A stretch of 64,000 nt of DNA from Polaribacter vadi (GTDB lineage Bacteria > Bacteroidota > Bacteroidia > Flavobacteriales > Flavobacteriaceae), in NCBI RefSeq assembly GCF_018861005.1, contig NZ_JAHKQL010000003.1:1-64000 (forward strand), given 5' to 3'. A model generated the notes under the pieces. The model saw only the letters and a program-made list of their open reading frames with translations. It was not told the DNA's origin and made no database searches. Of the stretch, positions 1-8,150 are shown one piece after another; the first letter of the stretch is position 1, and each line of letters begins with the position of its first letter. The position numbers and the translations under genes were made by a program.

Positions 1-30
1 TATATTTGGTAAACCAATTTGGTCAACCAA
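1..30 (+). promoter_or_regulatory. Promoter with tandem GntR-type operators (module A)
   Basis: TATATTTG at 1-8 fits the flavobacterial -7 box TAnnTTTG. The palindrome TTGGTAAACCAA (6-17) overlaps its end, and TTGGTCAACCAA (19-30) follows 13 bp downstream. The same layout precedes five other units in the locus. TGGTnnACCA-type palindromes are typical of FadR-type GntR regulators, and one is encoded at 15752-16456. Repression by blocking the -7 box is an inference. The -33 element lies outside the window. Confidence 0.8.
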
Positions 31-45
31 TTTTTAATTCCGTAT

Positions 46-2352
46 ATGAAATCCTATTTTTACTTATCTGTTTTTGTTGTTATTGTCCTTTTTACATCTT
101 GTAATAAAGTGGAAAATAACATCTTTGTTTCTAATGTTAATGAATTAGCTGAAGCTTTAAAAAGTGTAAAAGCTGGTGATGATATTGTACTTAAAAATGG
201 TACTTATAAGGATGTTAATCTAAAATTTATAGGTGAAGGTACAGGAGAAAATCCTATTACATTGAGTGCAGAAACTCCTGGAAAGGTTTTTATAGAAGGT
301 GAGTCTAGTTTAGAGATTAGTGGAAATTATTTAAAAGTTAATGGGTTGTTTTTTAGAAACGGGCATTCACCAAAAACTAATGTAATTGCTTTTAGAACTT
401 CTAAAAAAGATGTTGCTAATCATAGTACAGTTTCTAATTGTGTAATTCTAGATTTTAATAATTTACAAAGAGATCAAGATAATCTTTGGGTACAGTTTTA
501 TGGTAAACACAACGAATTAAGTAATTGTTATTTGGCAGGTAAAACAAATGGTGGGCCAACAGTTAGGGTAGATTTAAAAGGAAATCAGAGTATTAGAAAT
601 TATCATAAAATCGTTAATAATCATTTTGGTCCAAGACCTAGAAAAGGTGGTGCAAGAGGAGAGACCATTCAGTTAGGTAGTAGTTTTACATCAATGTCGC
701 CAAGTAATACAACTATTGCAAATAATTTGTTTGAAGAATGTAATGGAGAGGTAGAAATTATATCAAGCAAAACCAATTTTAATATCATTAAAAATAATGT
801 TTTCTATAAAAGTGAAGGTTCTGTGGTTACAAGACATGGTAATTATGTAACTGTAGATGGTAATTATTTTATTGGTGATGGTGTTAATGATCAATTTGGT
901 GGAATTAGAATTATAAACACTGGTCATTGGGTAATTAACAATCTGTTTTATAAAATAAAAGGTAAGAATTTTAGAAGTCCGATTGCAATTATGAATGGAA
1001 TTCCAAAATCGCCTTTAAATAGATATAACCAAGTAACAGATGTAGTTGTAGCATACAATACGTTTGTAGATTCAGATTCACCTTTTCAGTTTGGTGTAGG
1101 TACAAATATTGCACAAGCTGCTGTTTTGCCAAAATCTGAAATTAGATCTGCAAGACCTATAAGAACAGAAGTTGTAAATAATGTAATTTATAATTCTAAA
1201 GGTGATTCAAACCCAATTATAGAACATGATAAAGCAGATGGCGTAACATTTGCAAGTAATATTATTGATAATAATGGAGTAGAATTTTCAATGAGAAAAG
1301 GGTTAGTTACAAAAGAACTTAAGTTAAAAGATGTTGGGTCTGATATTTCTGTGCCAACCTCTGGTTTTGGTGATGTAGAACCTTATTCTGGTTTTGATTT
1401 CGAGAAAATCACTAATGATTTATTAGGTAAAACAAGAGTAAATTCTAATCAAGTAGGTGCTATTTTAAGTGCTGAAAGTGTTAATTTAAATTTGTTAGAT
1501 AAAACTAAATACGGTACAGATTGGTACTCTAATGAAATTGAAAAGAAAGACCCAGTAACGCATAATGTAGTAAATGTTGATGAATTAGTGACTAAATTAA
1601 AGGCTGCAGAAAGTGGTGATATTATCAATTTAAATGATGGAACTTATGCAATTCCAAATTCATTAATTATTGATAAGTCAATTACAATTCAATCTAGTAA
1701 TAAATCTGAAATTTTATATTCTGGTGATGAAAATACACCTGCAATACAATTACAGCCTTATGGAAAACTAGTATTGAAAAACATAAAACTAAAAGGAACA
1801 AATACACAATATGCTTTAGCTAGTTTAAAAGAAAATATGTCTAACCATTTTGGTTTAGAGGTTATCGATTCTGAAATCAGTAACTTTAATTTTGCACTTA
1901 AAGTTTTTAAACAGTCATTTTCTGAAGAAATTACTTTTAAGAATACAACTATCATAAACTGTAAAAACGGATTAGAATTATCTGAAGAAACAAATGATAG
2001 AGGTGATTATAATACCGAATTTTTAACCATTGATAATTGTAAATTTAATAATGTAAAAGAAAATGTGATCGATTATTATAGAGGTGGTTATGATGAGTCT
2101 ACAATTGGTGGTAATTTATTGGTAACAAACTCAACATTCACAGATTGTGGAGCATCAGAAAAAAATAGAATTTTGATTAATCACAGAGGAATTGTAAATG
2201 TAAAAATCAACAATAATGTATTTAAAAATAATAAAGTAAAATTAGTTGCTTTATTGTGGGGTGCAAAAAACAATACACAATCAAATAACACTGTTACAAA
2301 TTCTGGAATTATAAAAACAGAAGAGAATTTGAAGCAAAAATTAATGTATTAA
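46..2352 (+). CDS. Alginate lyase, PL6 family, surface lipoprotein
   Basis: A 768-residue polysaccharide lyase of family PL6 (chondroitinase B/alginate lyase type), which cleaves alginate by beta-elimination. A lipobox ending LFTSC puts the lipidated Cys at residue 19. The N-terminal half is a parallel beta-helix, opening with the PL6-typical VKAGDDIVLKNGTYKDV. The catalytic pair appears as Lys242 in EIISSKT and Arg263 in TRHGN, 21 residues apart, the spacing known in the PL6 enzyme AlyGC. A second beta-helix begins near residue 500, as in two-domain PL6 enzymes. The ATG at 46 is chosen because the TTG at 19 lies inside the operator and would add nine residues before the signal peptide. PL7 follows 25 bp downstream. 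Preference for mannuronate or guluronate cannot be read from the sequence. Confidence 0.92.
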   Translation: MKSYFYLSVFVVIVLFTSCNKVENNIFVSNVNELAEALKSVKAGDDIVLKNGTYKDVNLKFIGEGTGENPITLSAETPGKVFIEGESSLEISGNYLKVNGLFFRNGHSPKTNVIAFRTSKKDVANHSTVSNCVILDFNNLQRDQDNLWVQFYGKHNELSNCYLAGKTNGGPTVRVDLKGNQSIRNYHKIVNNHFGPRPRKGGARGETIQLGSSFTSMSPSNTTIANNLFEECNGEVEIISSKTNFNIIKNNVFYKSEGSVVTRHGNYVTVDGNYFIGDGVNDQFGGIRIINTGHWVINNLFYKIKGKNFRSPIAIMNGIPKSPLNRYNQVTDVVVAYNTFVDSDSPFQFGVGTNIAQAAVLPKSEIRSARPIRTEVVNNVIYNSKGDSNPIIEHDKADGVTFASNIIDNNGVEFSMRKGLVTKELKLKDVGSDISVPTSGFGDVEPYSGFDFEKITNDLLGKTRVNSNQVGAILSAESVNLNLLDKTKYGTDWYSNEIEKKDPVTHNVVNVDELVTKLKAAESGDIINLNDGTYAIPNSLIIDKSITIQSSNKSEILYSGDENTPAIQLQPYGKLVLKNIKLKGTNTQYALASLKENMSNHFGLEVIDSEISNFNFALKVFKQSFSEEITFKNTTIINCKNGLELSEETNDRGDYNTEFLTIDNCKFNNVKENVIDYYRGGYDESTIGGNLLVTNSTFTDCGASEKNRILINHRGIVNVKINNNVFKNNKVKLVALLWGAKNNTQSNNTVTNSGIIKTEENLKQKLMY

Positions 2353-2377
2353 TTAACTCTTTTAAATAAATAGTAAA

Positions 2378-3421
2378 ATGAAAAAATCAATCTTAATACT
2401 TGCTGCTGTAACTGTATTTTTTGCTTGTAAAAACAATTCAAAAACAAATGCGGATAAAATTACTAATACTAAAGAAGAGATAAAATACCCAAGTGATGTT
2501 TTACCTTTTTTAGATGAATGGAAAATTCTTTTGGGTGATGGTACTTACCAAGATTCATTAATAAATTATAAAAAAGATGATTTTTTCTATGTAGAAAATG
2601 ATGGAAAAACGGATTGGGTGGTTTATAAAACACCAAATTCTGGTGTAACTTCTAGAACATCTAAAAACACAAGAACAGAATTAGGGCAAAAAGAACATTG
2701 GATTCCTGAGGTTGGTGGTAAATTAACAGGTACTTTAAAAGTGCAACACGTTTCTATTTCTGGTGATGCACGAGTTGCAGCTTCTTACTCAGTTGTTGTT
2801 GGTCAAATTCATAGTGATGAAGGTCATGAAAATGAACCAATAAAGATTTTTTACAAAAAATTTCCAGGTCATACAAAAGGTTCTGTTTTCTGGAACTACG
2901 AAATCAATACAAAAGGCGATAATTCTGGTAGATGGGATTTTTCAACAGCAATTTGGGGTAATGATATGTCTGTAGTTGGTAATGCAACAGATTCTTACCC
3001 AGAAGAACCAGAAGATGGTATAGAGTTAGGTGAAGAATTTAGTTACGAGATAAATGTTTATAAAGGTATTATGTATTTGACTTTTACCAGTGAAGGACAT
3101 AAAACTGTAAAATTCACCAAAAACTTATTAAAATCAGATTTCTCAACAAAAGAAGAAGTGCCACAACAAATTTGGGATTTATATGCTGCAATTGGTAGAG
3201 ATGGTATTGAAAGAGAGACTGCTTATGCAGGAGAAATTCAGTATTTTAAACAAGGTGCATATAACCAAACTAATGGTAAAAGTCCAGAAGACAATATTGT
3301 TTGGTATACAGGTTCAGAAACATATAATGGAGATATTGCAAAGCAATACGCAAACGGATGTTACTCAGAAGTATGGTTTAGAGAAGCTACTGTTGGTGCA
3401 AGTACGCAACCTATTCAATAA
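2378..3421 (+). CDS. Alginate lyase, PL7 family, lipoprotein
   Basis: A 347-residue PL7 (alginate lyase 2) enzyme with a jelly-roll fold, probably an endolytic lyase at the cell surface. The lipobox ends FFAC, with the Cys at residue 17. The three PL7 blocks are present: RTELG at 99-103 (catalytic Arg), QIHS at 143-146 (the Gln and His of the active site), and YFKQGAYNQ at 289-297. The first block is RTELG rather than the common R(S/T)E(L)R, so the second Arg is replaced by Gly. It lies 25 bp after the PL6 gene, the two forming one unit closed by a strong hairpin directly after the stop. Confidence 0.92.
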   Translation: MKKSILILAAVTVFFACKNNSKTNADKITNTKEEIKYPSDVLPFLDEWKILLGDGTYQDSLINYKKDDFFYVENDGKTDWVVYKTPNSGVTSRTSKNTRTELGQKEHWIPEVGGKLTGTLKVQHVSISGDARVAASYSVVVGQIHSDEGHENEPIKIFYKKFPGHTKGSVFWNYEINTKGDNSGRWDFSTAIWGNDMSVVGNATDSYPEEPEDGIELGEEFSYEINVYKGIMYLTFTSEGHKTVKFTKNLLKSDFSTKEEVPQQIWDLYAAIGRDGIERETAYAGEIQYFKQGAYNQTNGKSPEDNIVWYTGSETYNGDIAKQYANGCYSEVWFREATVGASTQPIQ

Positions 3422-3456
3422 ATATGAAATCAATAATATTATTGATTTCATATTTT
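3421..3456 (+). terminator. Perfect 17-bp-arm hairpin after PL7
   Basis: AATATGAAATCAATAAT at 3421-3437 is followed at once by its exact reverse complement at 3438-3454, starting at the last base of the PL7 stop codon. The tail (TTATTAAG) is only weakly T-rich, so it may stabilise the 3' end as much as terminate. Confidence 0.65.
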
Positions 3457-3502
3457 ATTAAGTGTTTAGTGTTCAAGTTTTTAATAAAGTGTTAATTAAA
3501 TT

Positions 3503-3560
3503 TTGATAATTCAAATTTTATTGTATTTTTGGTAAACCAATGTGGTAAACCAGATTGGTA
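3503..3560 (+). promoter_or_regulatory. Promoter with tandem GntR-type operators (module B)
   Basis: A complete promoter: TTG at 3503-3505, 18 nt, then TATTTTTG at 3524-3531 (TAnnTTTG). Operator cores TGGTAAACCA lie at 3530-3539 and 3543-3552, and a third half-site TGGTA starts at 3556, all in 13-bp register. It drives the gene at 3595. Confidence 0.82.
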
Positions 3561-3594
3561 TATTAATTATTAACTATAAACTAAACACTTAATT

Positions 3595-5145
3595 ATGAAA
3601 AAAACATTACTTTTTTTTGTTACTTTAATCAGTACCTCATTATTTGCGCAAGACCCTGTGATTTATAATGATACTTTTTCAGAGATACCAAAAGCAGAAG
3701 GAACTTCAGATTGCTCTTGTTCTTTTTGGATTAACAAAGATTTGGGAGATCAAGCTGAAACTTCTAATTGGAATTCATCTACAATTCAAGGGGTTAAATT
3801 TGACAATGCAGAATCTGATTTAATTTATCAAGAAGTTGCTGTATTAGCAAATACAGAATATAAATTAACCTACAGGTATAGAATAGGTGATCCAGATGAT
3901 AATAGTGTAGAGAGTAAAATTGAATTTAGAATTTTAGCTGGTTCTGGGTATAAAGCAGATTATACTCCAGTATATTATGATGATGCAACTACAAAGCCTA
4001 CTTCTGGTTTTGGTTACGAAACTATTGCAGATGTTGAAAATTCAGCAAATAATTTAAAGGTAGAAGAGGTTGTTTATCCTGGAGATGATGATGATTATAT
4101 TGCGGAATTTACTTTTAATTCAGGAGATAATACAAGTATTGCTATCTTAGGTAGAGGAATAGGAAGACCAAATACTCCTCCTTCTGACGCAAGTGATAGT
4201 CGTCCATGGCAATGGTCTTCAGGGGATCAAGAAACAAGATTAGATTATATTAAATTAACTAATGAAAGTGATGTAGATAATGGAGGTTCAGATGATGTGG
4301 TTATTCAAAATGCTACTTTAGATCTGGTTGAAAGAGATGGTCAATCTGATTGTTCTTGTGCTGGTTGGCAAAATAAAGATTTAGGAGATCAATTAGAATC
4401 TTCAAGTTGGAATAGTAGCTCTTCTTTTGGTGCTAAATTTGATGAATTAGAGTCAGATATTATGTATCAAGAAATAGCGGTTTCTCCAAATACCAATTAC
4501 GAGTTTACTTACTTATATAATTTTGAAGATAAAGCAACAGGTGACCCAGCTTCATCTTTAGATGTAAGAATTTTAGCAGGTGCTAATTATACTTCAGGTT
4601 ATTCACCATCTTATCCTACCCCTTTTGCGGCTAGTTCAACTGGTTACGGATATACAGAGATTACTGTTACTGAAGATAGTAATAATAATTTAGCATCAGA
4701 TGTTGTAACAGCTCCAGCTGATACAGATTTTAGAACAGGAACTTTAACTTTTAATAGTGGTGATAATACAAGTGTAGCTATTTTCTTAAGAGGAATTGGA
4801 CGTGATGTAGCACCAAGTGATGGTAAAGATTATAATTGGTCTAATGGAAGTTCAGAGATTAGAATTGATGAAGTAAGTATTTCTGTTGTAGCAACTGCAT
4901 CTGTAGATGATTTTTTCAATTCTGAATTAAATGTTTACCCAAATCCAGCAAAAGAATTTGTAACTATCTCAACACTTGAAAAAATAGATCACGTAGAAGT
5001 ATTTAACTTGTTAGGTAAACAAGTAATTAAAACTTCTAAATTAAATAATAATATTTTAGATGTATCTTCTTTATCAAAAGGAGTGTATTTATTAAAACTT
5101 ACAAGTGGTGATTCTGTAGCTACAAGAAAGTTAATTAAGAACTAA
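3595..5145 (+). CDS. T9SS-exported protein with two copies of an unrecognised binding-type domain
   Basis: A 516-residue secreted protein. It has a signal peptide ending SLFAQ, two repeats of about 190-200 residues, and a C-terminal T9SS type A sorting domain of about 75 residues (from NVYPNPAKEF to GVYLLKLTSGD). Each repeat starts with a Cys pair and a shared block (SDCSCSFWINKDLGDQ near 37; SDCSCAGWQNKDLGDQ near 255), and holds EYKLTY/NYEFTY, FRILAGSGY/VRILAGANY and NSGDNTSIAI/NSGDNTSVAI strands, as in beta-sandwich carbohydrate-binding modules. No catalytic motif is visible. Its place between alginate lyases, behind its own operator-controlled promoter, suggests an alginate-binding surface or secreted protein; that role is an inference. 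Confidence 0.75.
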   Translation: MKKTLLFFVTLISTSLFAQDPVIYNDTFSEIPKAEGTSDCSCSFWINKDLGDQAETSNWNSSTIQGVKFDNAESDLIYQEVAVLANTEYKLTYRYRIGDPDDNSVESKIEFRILAGSGYKADYTPVYYDDATTKPTSGFGYETIADVENSANNLKVEEVVYPGDDDDYIAEFTFNSGDNTSIAILGRGIGRPNTPPSDASDSRPWQWSSGDQETRLDYIKLTNESDVDNGGSDDVVIQNATLDLVERDGQSDCSCAGWQNKDLGDQLESSSWNSSSSFGAKFDELESDIMYQEIAVSPNTNYEFTYLYNFEDKATGDPASSLDVRILAGANYTSGYSPSYPTPFAASSTGYGYTEITVTEDSNNNLASDVVTAPADTDFRTGTLTFNSGDNTSVAIFLRGIGRDVAPSDGKDYNWSNGSSEIRIDEVSISVVATASVDDFFNSELNVYPNPAKEFVTISTLEKIDHVEVFNLLGKQVIKTSKLNNNILDVSSLSKGVYLLKLTSGDSVATRKLIKN

Positions 5146-5168
5146 CAATTATATTGAAAACTGAAAAT

Positions 5169-5201
5169 AAGGACTCATTAATTTGAGTTCTTATTTTTTT
5201 T
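5169..5201 (+). terminator. Intrinsic terminator between the duplicated-domain gene and PL17
   Basis: AAGGACTCA (5169-5177), loop TTAATT, TGAGTTCTT (5184-5192; one G-U pair), then A and eight T. It ends about 11 bp before the PL17 start. No clear new promoter fits in that gap, so PL17 probably depends on partial read-through. Confidence 0.75.
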
Positions 5202-5212
5202 AAAAATTGAAA

Positions 5213-7465
5213 ATGAATTACCATAAAGCGCTTTTATTTGTTCTATTAATTGCCTTTTCTTGTGGCAAACAAGAAAAAGTATTGGTTTCTGATTCTAATA
5301 GTCAACATCCAAAATTAATTCTTACTGCACAAGGTGTTAAAGATATTAGAGCACAGTTAGGTACTATTCCAATTTTTGATAATTCTTTACAAAAAGTAAA
5401 AGAAGAAGTAGATGCAGAAATCGCTCTAGGTATAGAAACACCAATACCAAAAGATTATTCTGGGGGCTATACACATTCTAGGCATAAACGTAATTGGTTT
5501 ATATTACAAAAAGCAGGTGTATTATATCAAATTTTAGATGATGAAAAATATGCAAAGTATGTAAAAGACATGTTAATGCAATATGAGGAAATGTATAAGA
5601 CATTGCCTTTACATCCAAAAACAAGATCTTATGCAAGAGGTAAATTATTTTGGCAATGTTTAAACGATTCTAATTGGTTGGTATATGTAAGTCAGGCCTA
5701 CGACTGTATTTACAATTATCTAACAGAAGAAGAACGTAATAAACTAGAAACAAATTTATTTAAACCATTTGCAGATCATATTTCAGTAGATAGTCCGCAA
5801 TTTTATCAAAGAGTTCACAACCACAGTACTTGGGGTAATGCAGCTGTTGGTATGATTGGTTTAGTAATGGATGATGAAGAATTAATTCAACGTGCTCTAT
5901 ATGGTATTAAAGGTAAAGAAATGGATAAAACTGCAAAAGATGATGATGGTGGTTTTATTAATAAGTCTGGTAAAGCAGGTTTTTTAGCCAATATAGAAGA
6001 GCCTTTTTCTCCTGATGGTTATTATAATGAAGGCCCTTATTATCAAAGATATGCAATGTATCCTTTCTTAATTTTTGCAGAAGGATTGCATAATGTAAAG
6101 CCTGAGTTAAAGATTTTTGAATATAAAGAAGGTGTACTTTTAAAATCTATAAATGCACTTTTAAATTTATCAGATGCAGATGGCGATTTTTTTCCTTTAA
6201 ATGATGGCCAAAAAGGTATGTCTTATTATACAGGTGCTTTAGTTACAGCTGTAGATATTTCTTATAAATATGGTAGTCAAGATGCTGGTTTATTAAGTAT
6301 TGCAGAAAAACAGAATAGTGTTTTGTTAGATGATTCTGGCTTAGCAGTTGCATTAGGTATTAGAGAAGGAAAAGTAAAATCTTTTGAGAAAAAGTCAATT
6401 AATCTTTCTGATGGGCCAAAAGGAAAACAAGGTGGAGTAGGTATTTTAAGAAATCAAGACATGGAGCTTGTTTTTAAATATGCTTCTCAAGGTTCAAGTC
6501 ATGGTCATTATGATAAATTATCTTACTCATTATATGAAAATGGAGAAGAAGTAATTCAAGATTATGGTTTAGCACGTTTTGTAAACATCGAACAAAAAGG
6601 AGGTGGAAATTATTTGAAAGAAAATAAAACTTGGGCTAAACAAACCATTGCACATAATACTGTTACTCAAAACGAAACTTCTCATTATCAAGGTAAATAT
6701 GAAATTGGAAGTCAAAATCATCCAGACTTACATTATTTTTCTTCGGATGATGAAAACGTTCAAATAGTAAGCTCTAAAGTTAGTAATACATATTCAGGTA
6801 CAGAAATGCATAGAACTATGGCTGTAATCAAAGATCAAGATTTCGAAAAGCCATTTGTGTTAGATATTATGAAGGTAGAAGCTGAGAGTAAGAATCAATA
6901 CGATTTTCCTTTTTACTATTTTGGGCAAGTTTTAGATGCAAATTTCGAATATAAAACGCCTAAATCTTTAAAGCCTTTAGGTAAGAAAAATGGGTATCAG
7001 CATTTGTTTTTAGAAGGTGAAGCAAAAGCTACTAACGAAAACAGTAAATTCTCTTGGTTTAACAATAATAAGTTTTATACGTTAACTTCTATTACAAATA
7101 ATAAAGACGAATTACTTTTTACAAGAATTGGTGCAAACGATCCACAGTTTAATTTACGAAGAGATCCTGCTCTAATTTTAAGAAGAAATAATGTTAAAAA
7201 TACAACCTTTGTTTCAGTAATTGAATCACATGGTAGTTATAGTGCAGTTTCAGAATCTGCTTTAAATTCTAAAAGTAGTATTGTTAAATTACAAGTAATT
7301 TTAGATTCTGATTCTTATACAGCTATAGAAATAACAAGCATAAAAGGAAATACAAAATTATTTATTACATCAAATAAAAACGCTTCGAAAGAAGCAAAGC
7401 ATACTTTAAGCATAAAAGGTAAGAACTATTCTTGGGTAGGAGCTTACCACTATAAACAAATTTAA
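5213..7465 (+). CDS. Oligoalginate lyase, PL17 family, lipoprotein
   Basis: A 750-residue PL17 exo-lyase: an N-terminal alpha-toroid alginate lyase domain (about 30-350) and a C-terminal heparinase II/III-type beta-sheet domain (about 400-740). It releases unsaturated monouronate from alginate oligomers. Active-site blocks are RVHNHSTW (Asn203, His204) and EGPYYQRY (Tyr276/Tyr277), matching the Asn-His and Tyr of characterised PL17 enzymes, and SSHGHYDKLSYSLY carries a conserved metal/active-site His. The lipobox ends AFSC, with the Cys at residue 17. The ATG at 5213 is preferred to the TTG two codons earlier because it starts the signal peptide. KdgF follows 18 bp downstream, so the enzyme and the next catabolic step are co-transcribed. 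It probably faces the periplasm. Confidence 0.92.
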   Translation: MNYHKALLFVLLIAFSCGKQEKVLVSDSNSQHPKLILTAQGVKDIRAQLGTIPIFDNSLQKVKEEVDAEIALGIETPIPKDYSGGYTHSRHKRNWFILQKAGVLYQILDDEKYAKYVKDMLMQYEEMYKTLPLHPKTRSYARGKLFWQCLNDSNWLVYVSQAYDCIYNYLTEEERNKLETNLFKPFADHISVDSPQFYQRVHNHSTWGNAAVGMIGLVMDDEELIQRALYGIKGKEMDKTAKDDDGGFINKSGKAGFLANIEEPFSPDGYYNEGPYYQRYAMYPFLIFAEGLHNVKPELKIFEYKEGVLLKSINALLNLSDADGDFFPLNDGQKGMSYYTGALVTAVDISYKYGSQDAGLLSIAEKQNSVLLDDSGLAVALGIREGKVKSFEKKSINLSDGPKGKQGGVGILRNQDMELVFKYASQGSSHGHYDKLSYSLYENGEEVIQDYGLARFVNIEQKGGGNYLKENKTWAKQTIAHNTVTQNETSHYQGKYEIGSQNHPDLHYFSSDDENVQIVSSKVSNTYSGTEMHRTMAVIKDQDFEKPFVLDIMKVEAESKNQYDFPFYYFGQVLDANFEYKTPKSLKPLGKKNGYQHLFLEGEAKATNENSKFSWFNNNKFYTLTSITNNKDELLFTRIGANDPQFNLRRDPALILRRNNVKNTTFVSVIESHGSYSAVSESALNSKSSIVKLQVILDSDSYTAIEITSIKGNTKLFITSNKNASKEAKHTLSIKGKNYSWVGAYHYKQI

Positions 7466-7483
7466 ATAAAAAAATAAAAAAAA

Positions 7484-7861
7484 ATGAAACGATTTAGTGA
7501 AAAGTACGTCATCGCAAAAGACATGGAATGGGAAAACCTTGGTGGAGGAGTATCAAGAAAATTCTTGGGTTACGATAATCAAATCATGATGGTAAGTGTA
7601 AAGTTTGATGAAGGAGCATTAGGTTCTCCACATCAACATTTTCATACACAAGCTACTTATTGTGTTTCAGGTAAATTTGAGTTTGAAATTGATGGTGTAA
7701 AACAAATTGTAGAAGCTGGAGATGGTGTTTATATAGAGCCAAACTTATTACATAGCGCAGTTTGTTTAGAAGAAGGGCAGTTAATAGATACATTTAGCCC
7801 TGTTAGAGAAGATTTTTTAACAGGTGATGGTCCATCTTATTTTGGAGATAAAGAATCATAA
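7484..7861 (+). CDS. kdgF: KdgF-like cupin, unsaturated monouronate to DEH
   Basis: A 125-residue single-domain cupin. KdgF proteins speed the conversion of 4,5-unsaturated uronate monomers to linear DEH (4-deoxy-L-erythro-5-hexoseulose uronate). The metal-binding cupin motif is visible as PHQHFHTQ (His50, His52, His54, Gln56), with the distal His90 in NLLHSAV. The C-terminal FSPVREDFL is a hallmark of the KdgF subgroup. It has no signal peptide, so it is cytoplasmic. It is the last gene of the PL17 unit, right after the enzyme that makes its substrate. Confidence 0.9.
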   Translation: MKRFSEKYVIAKDMEWENLGGGVSRKFLGYDNQIMMVSVKFDEGALGSPHQHFHTQATYCVSGKFEFEIDGVKQIVEAGDGVYIEPNLLHSAVCLEEGQLIDTFSPVREDFLTGDGPSYFGDKES

Positions 7862-8034
7862 ATTTTTTTTGAACTTATACTTGAAGTTTCGAAATCAATA
7901 AATTTTATTCAACTTCAGGTAACAAATAAGATGATTTGTTAAAAAACAGGTCTCTTTTTTGATATATTTTGTTTTAAAGCTATAAAGTTTATGAATTTTT
8001 TAACAAAAAAATTAATTTTTATAAAAAAAACATA

Positions 8035-8064
8035 TATATTTGGTAAACCAATTTGGTAAACCAA
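8035..8064 (+). promoter_or_regulatory. Promoter with tandem GntR-type operators (module C)
   Basis: TATATTTG at 8035-8042, with perfect palindromes TTGGTAAACCAA at 8040-8051 and 8053-8064, 13 bp apart. It precedes the first SusC gene by about 90 nt. It is the most symmetrical of the six modules and would control the SusCD/lipoprotein operon. No TTG is seen at the expected -33 distance. Confidence 0.82.
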
Positions 8065-8150
8065 TTGAGTGATTCAAAGAATTTTTGTGTAAAAACAAAT
8101 TTAAAAACTAAAGTTTTGATTATAAACAAAACAATTTAAATCAGTTAACT

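Noticed and set aside
19-45. An upstream TTG start for the first PL6 gene
   Set aside because: It lies inside the second operator palindrome and puts nine extra residues before a perfect lipoprotein signal peptide that starts at 46.
3529-3560. A short CRISPR-like or tandem repeat array at the TTGGTAAACCAA copies
   Set aside because: Units are 13 bp apart, palindromic, at most three copies, and always overlap a -7 box, which fits operators.
7876-7920. A terminator after kdgF
   Set aside because: Complementary segments around ACTTGAAGTT and AACTTCAGGT exist, but the stem is interrupted and there is no adjacent T-tract.
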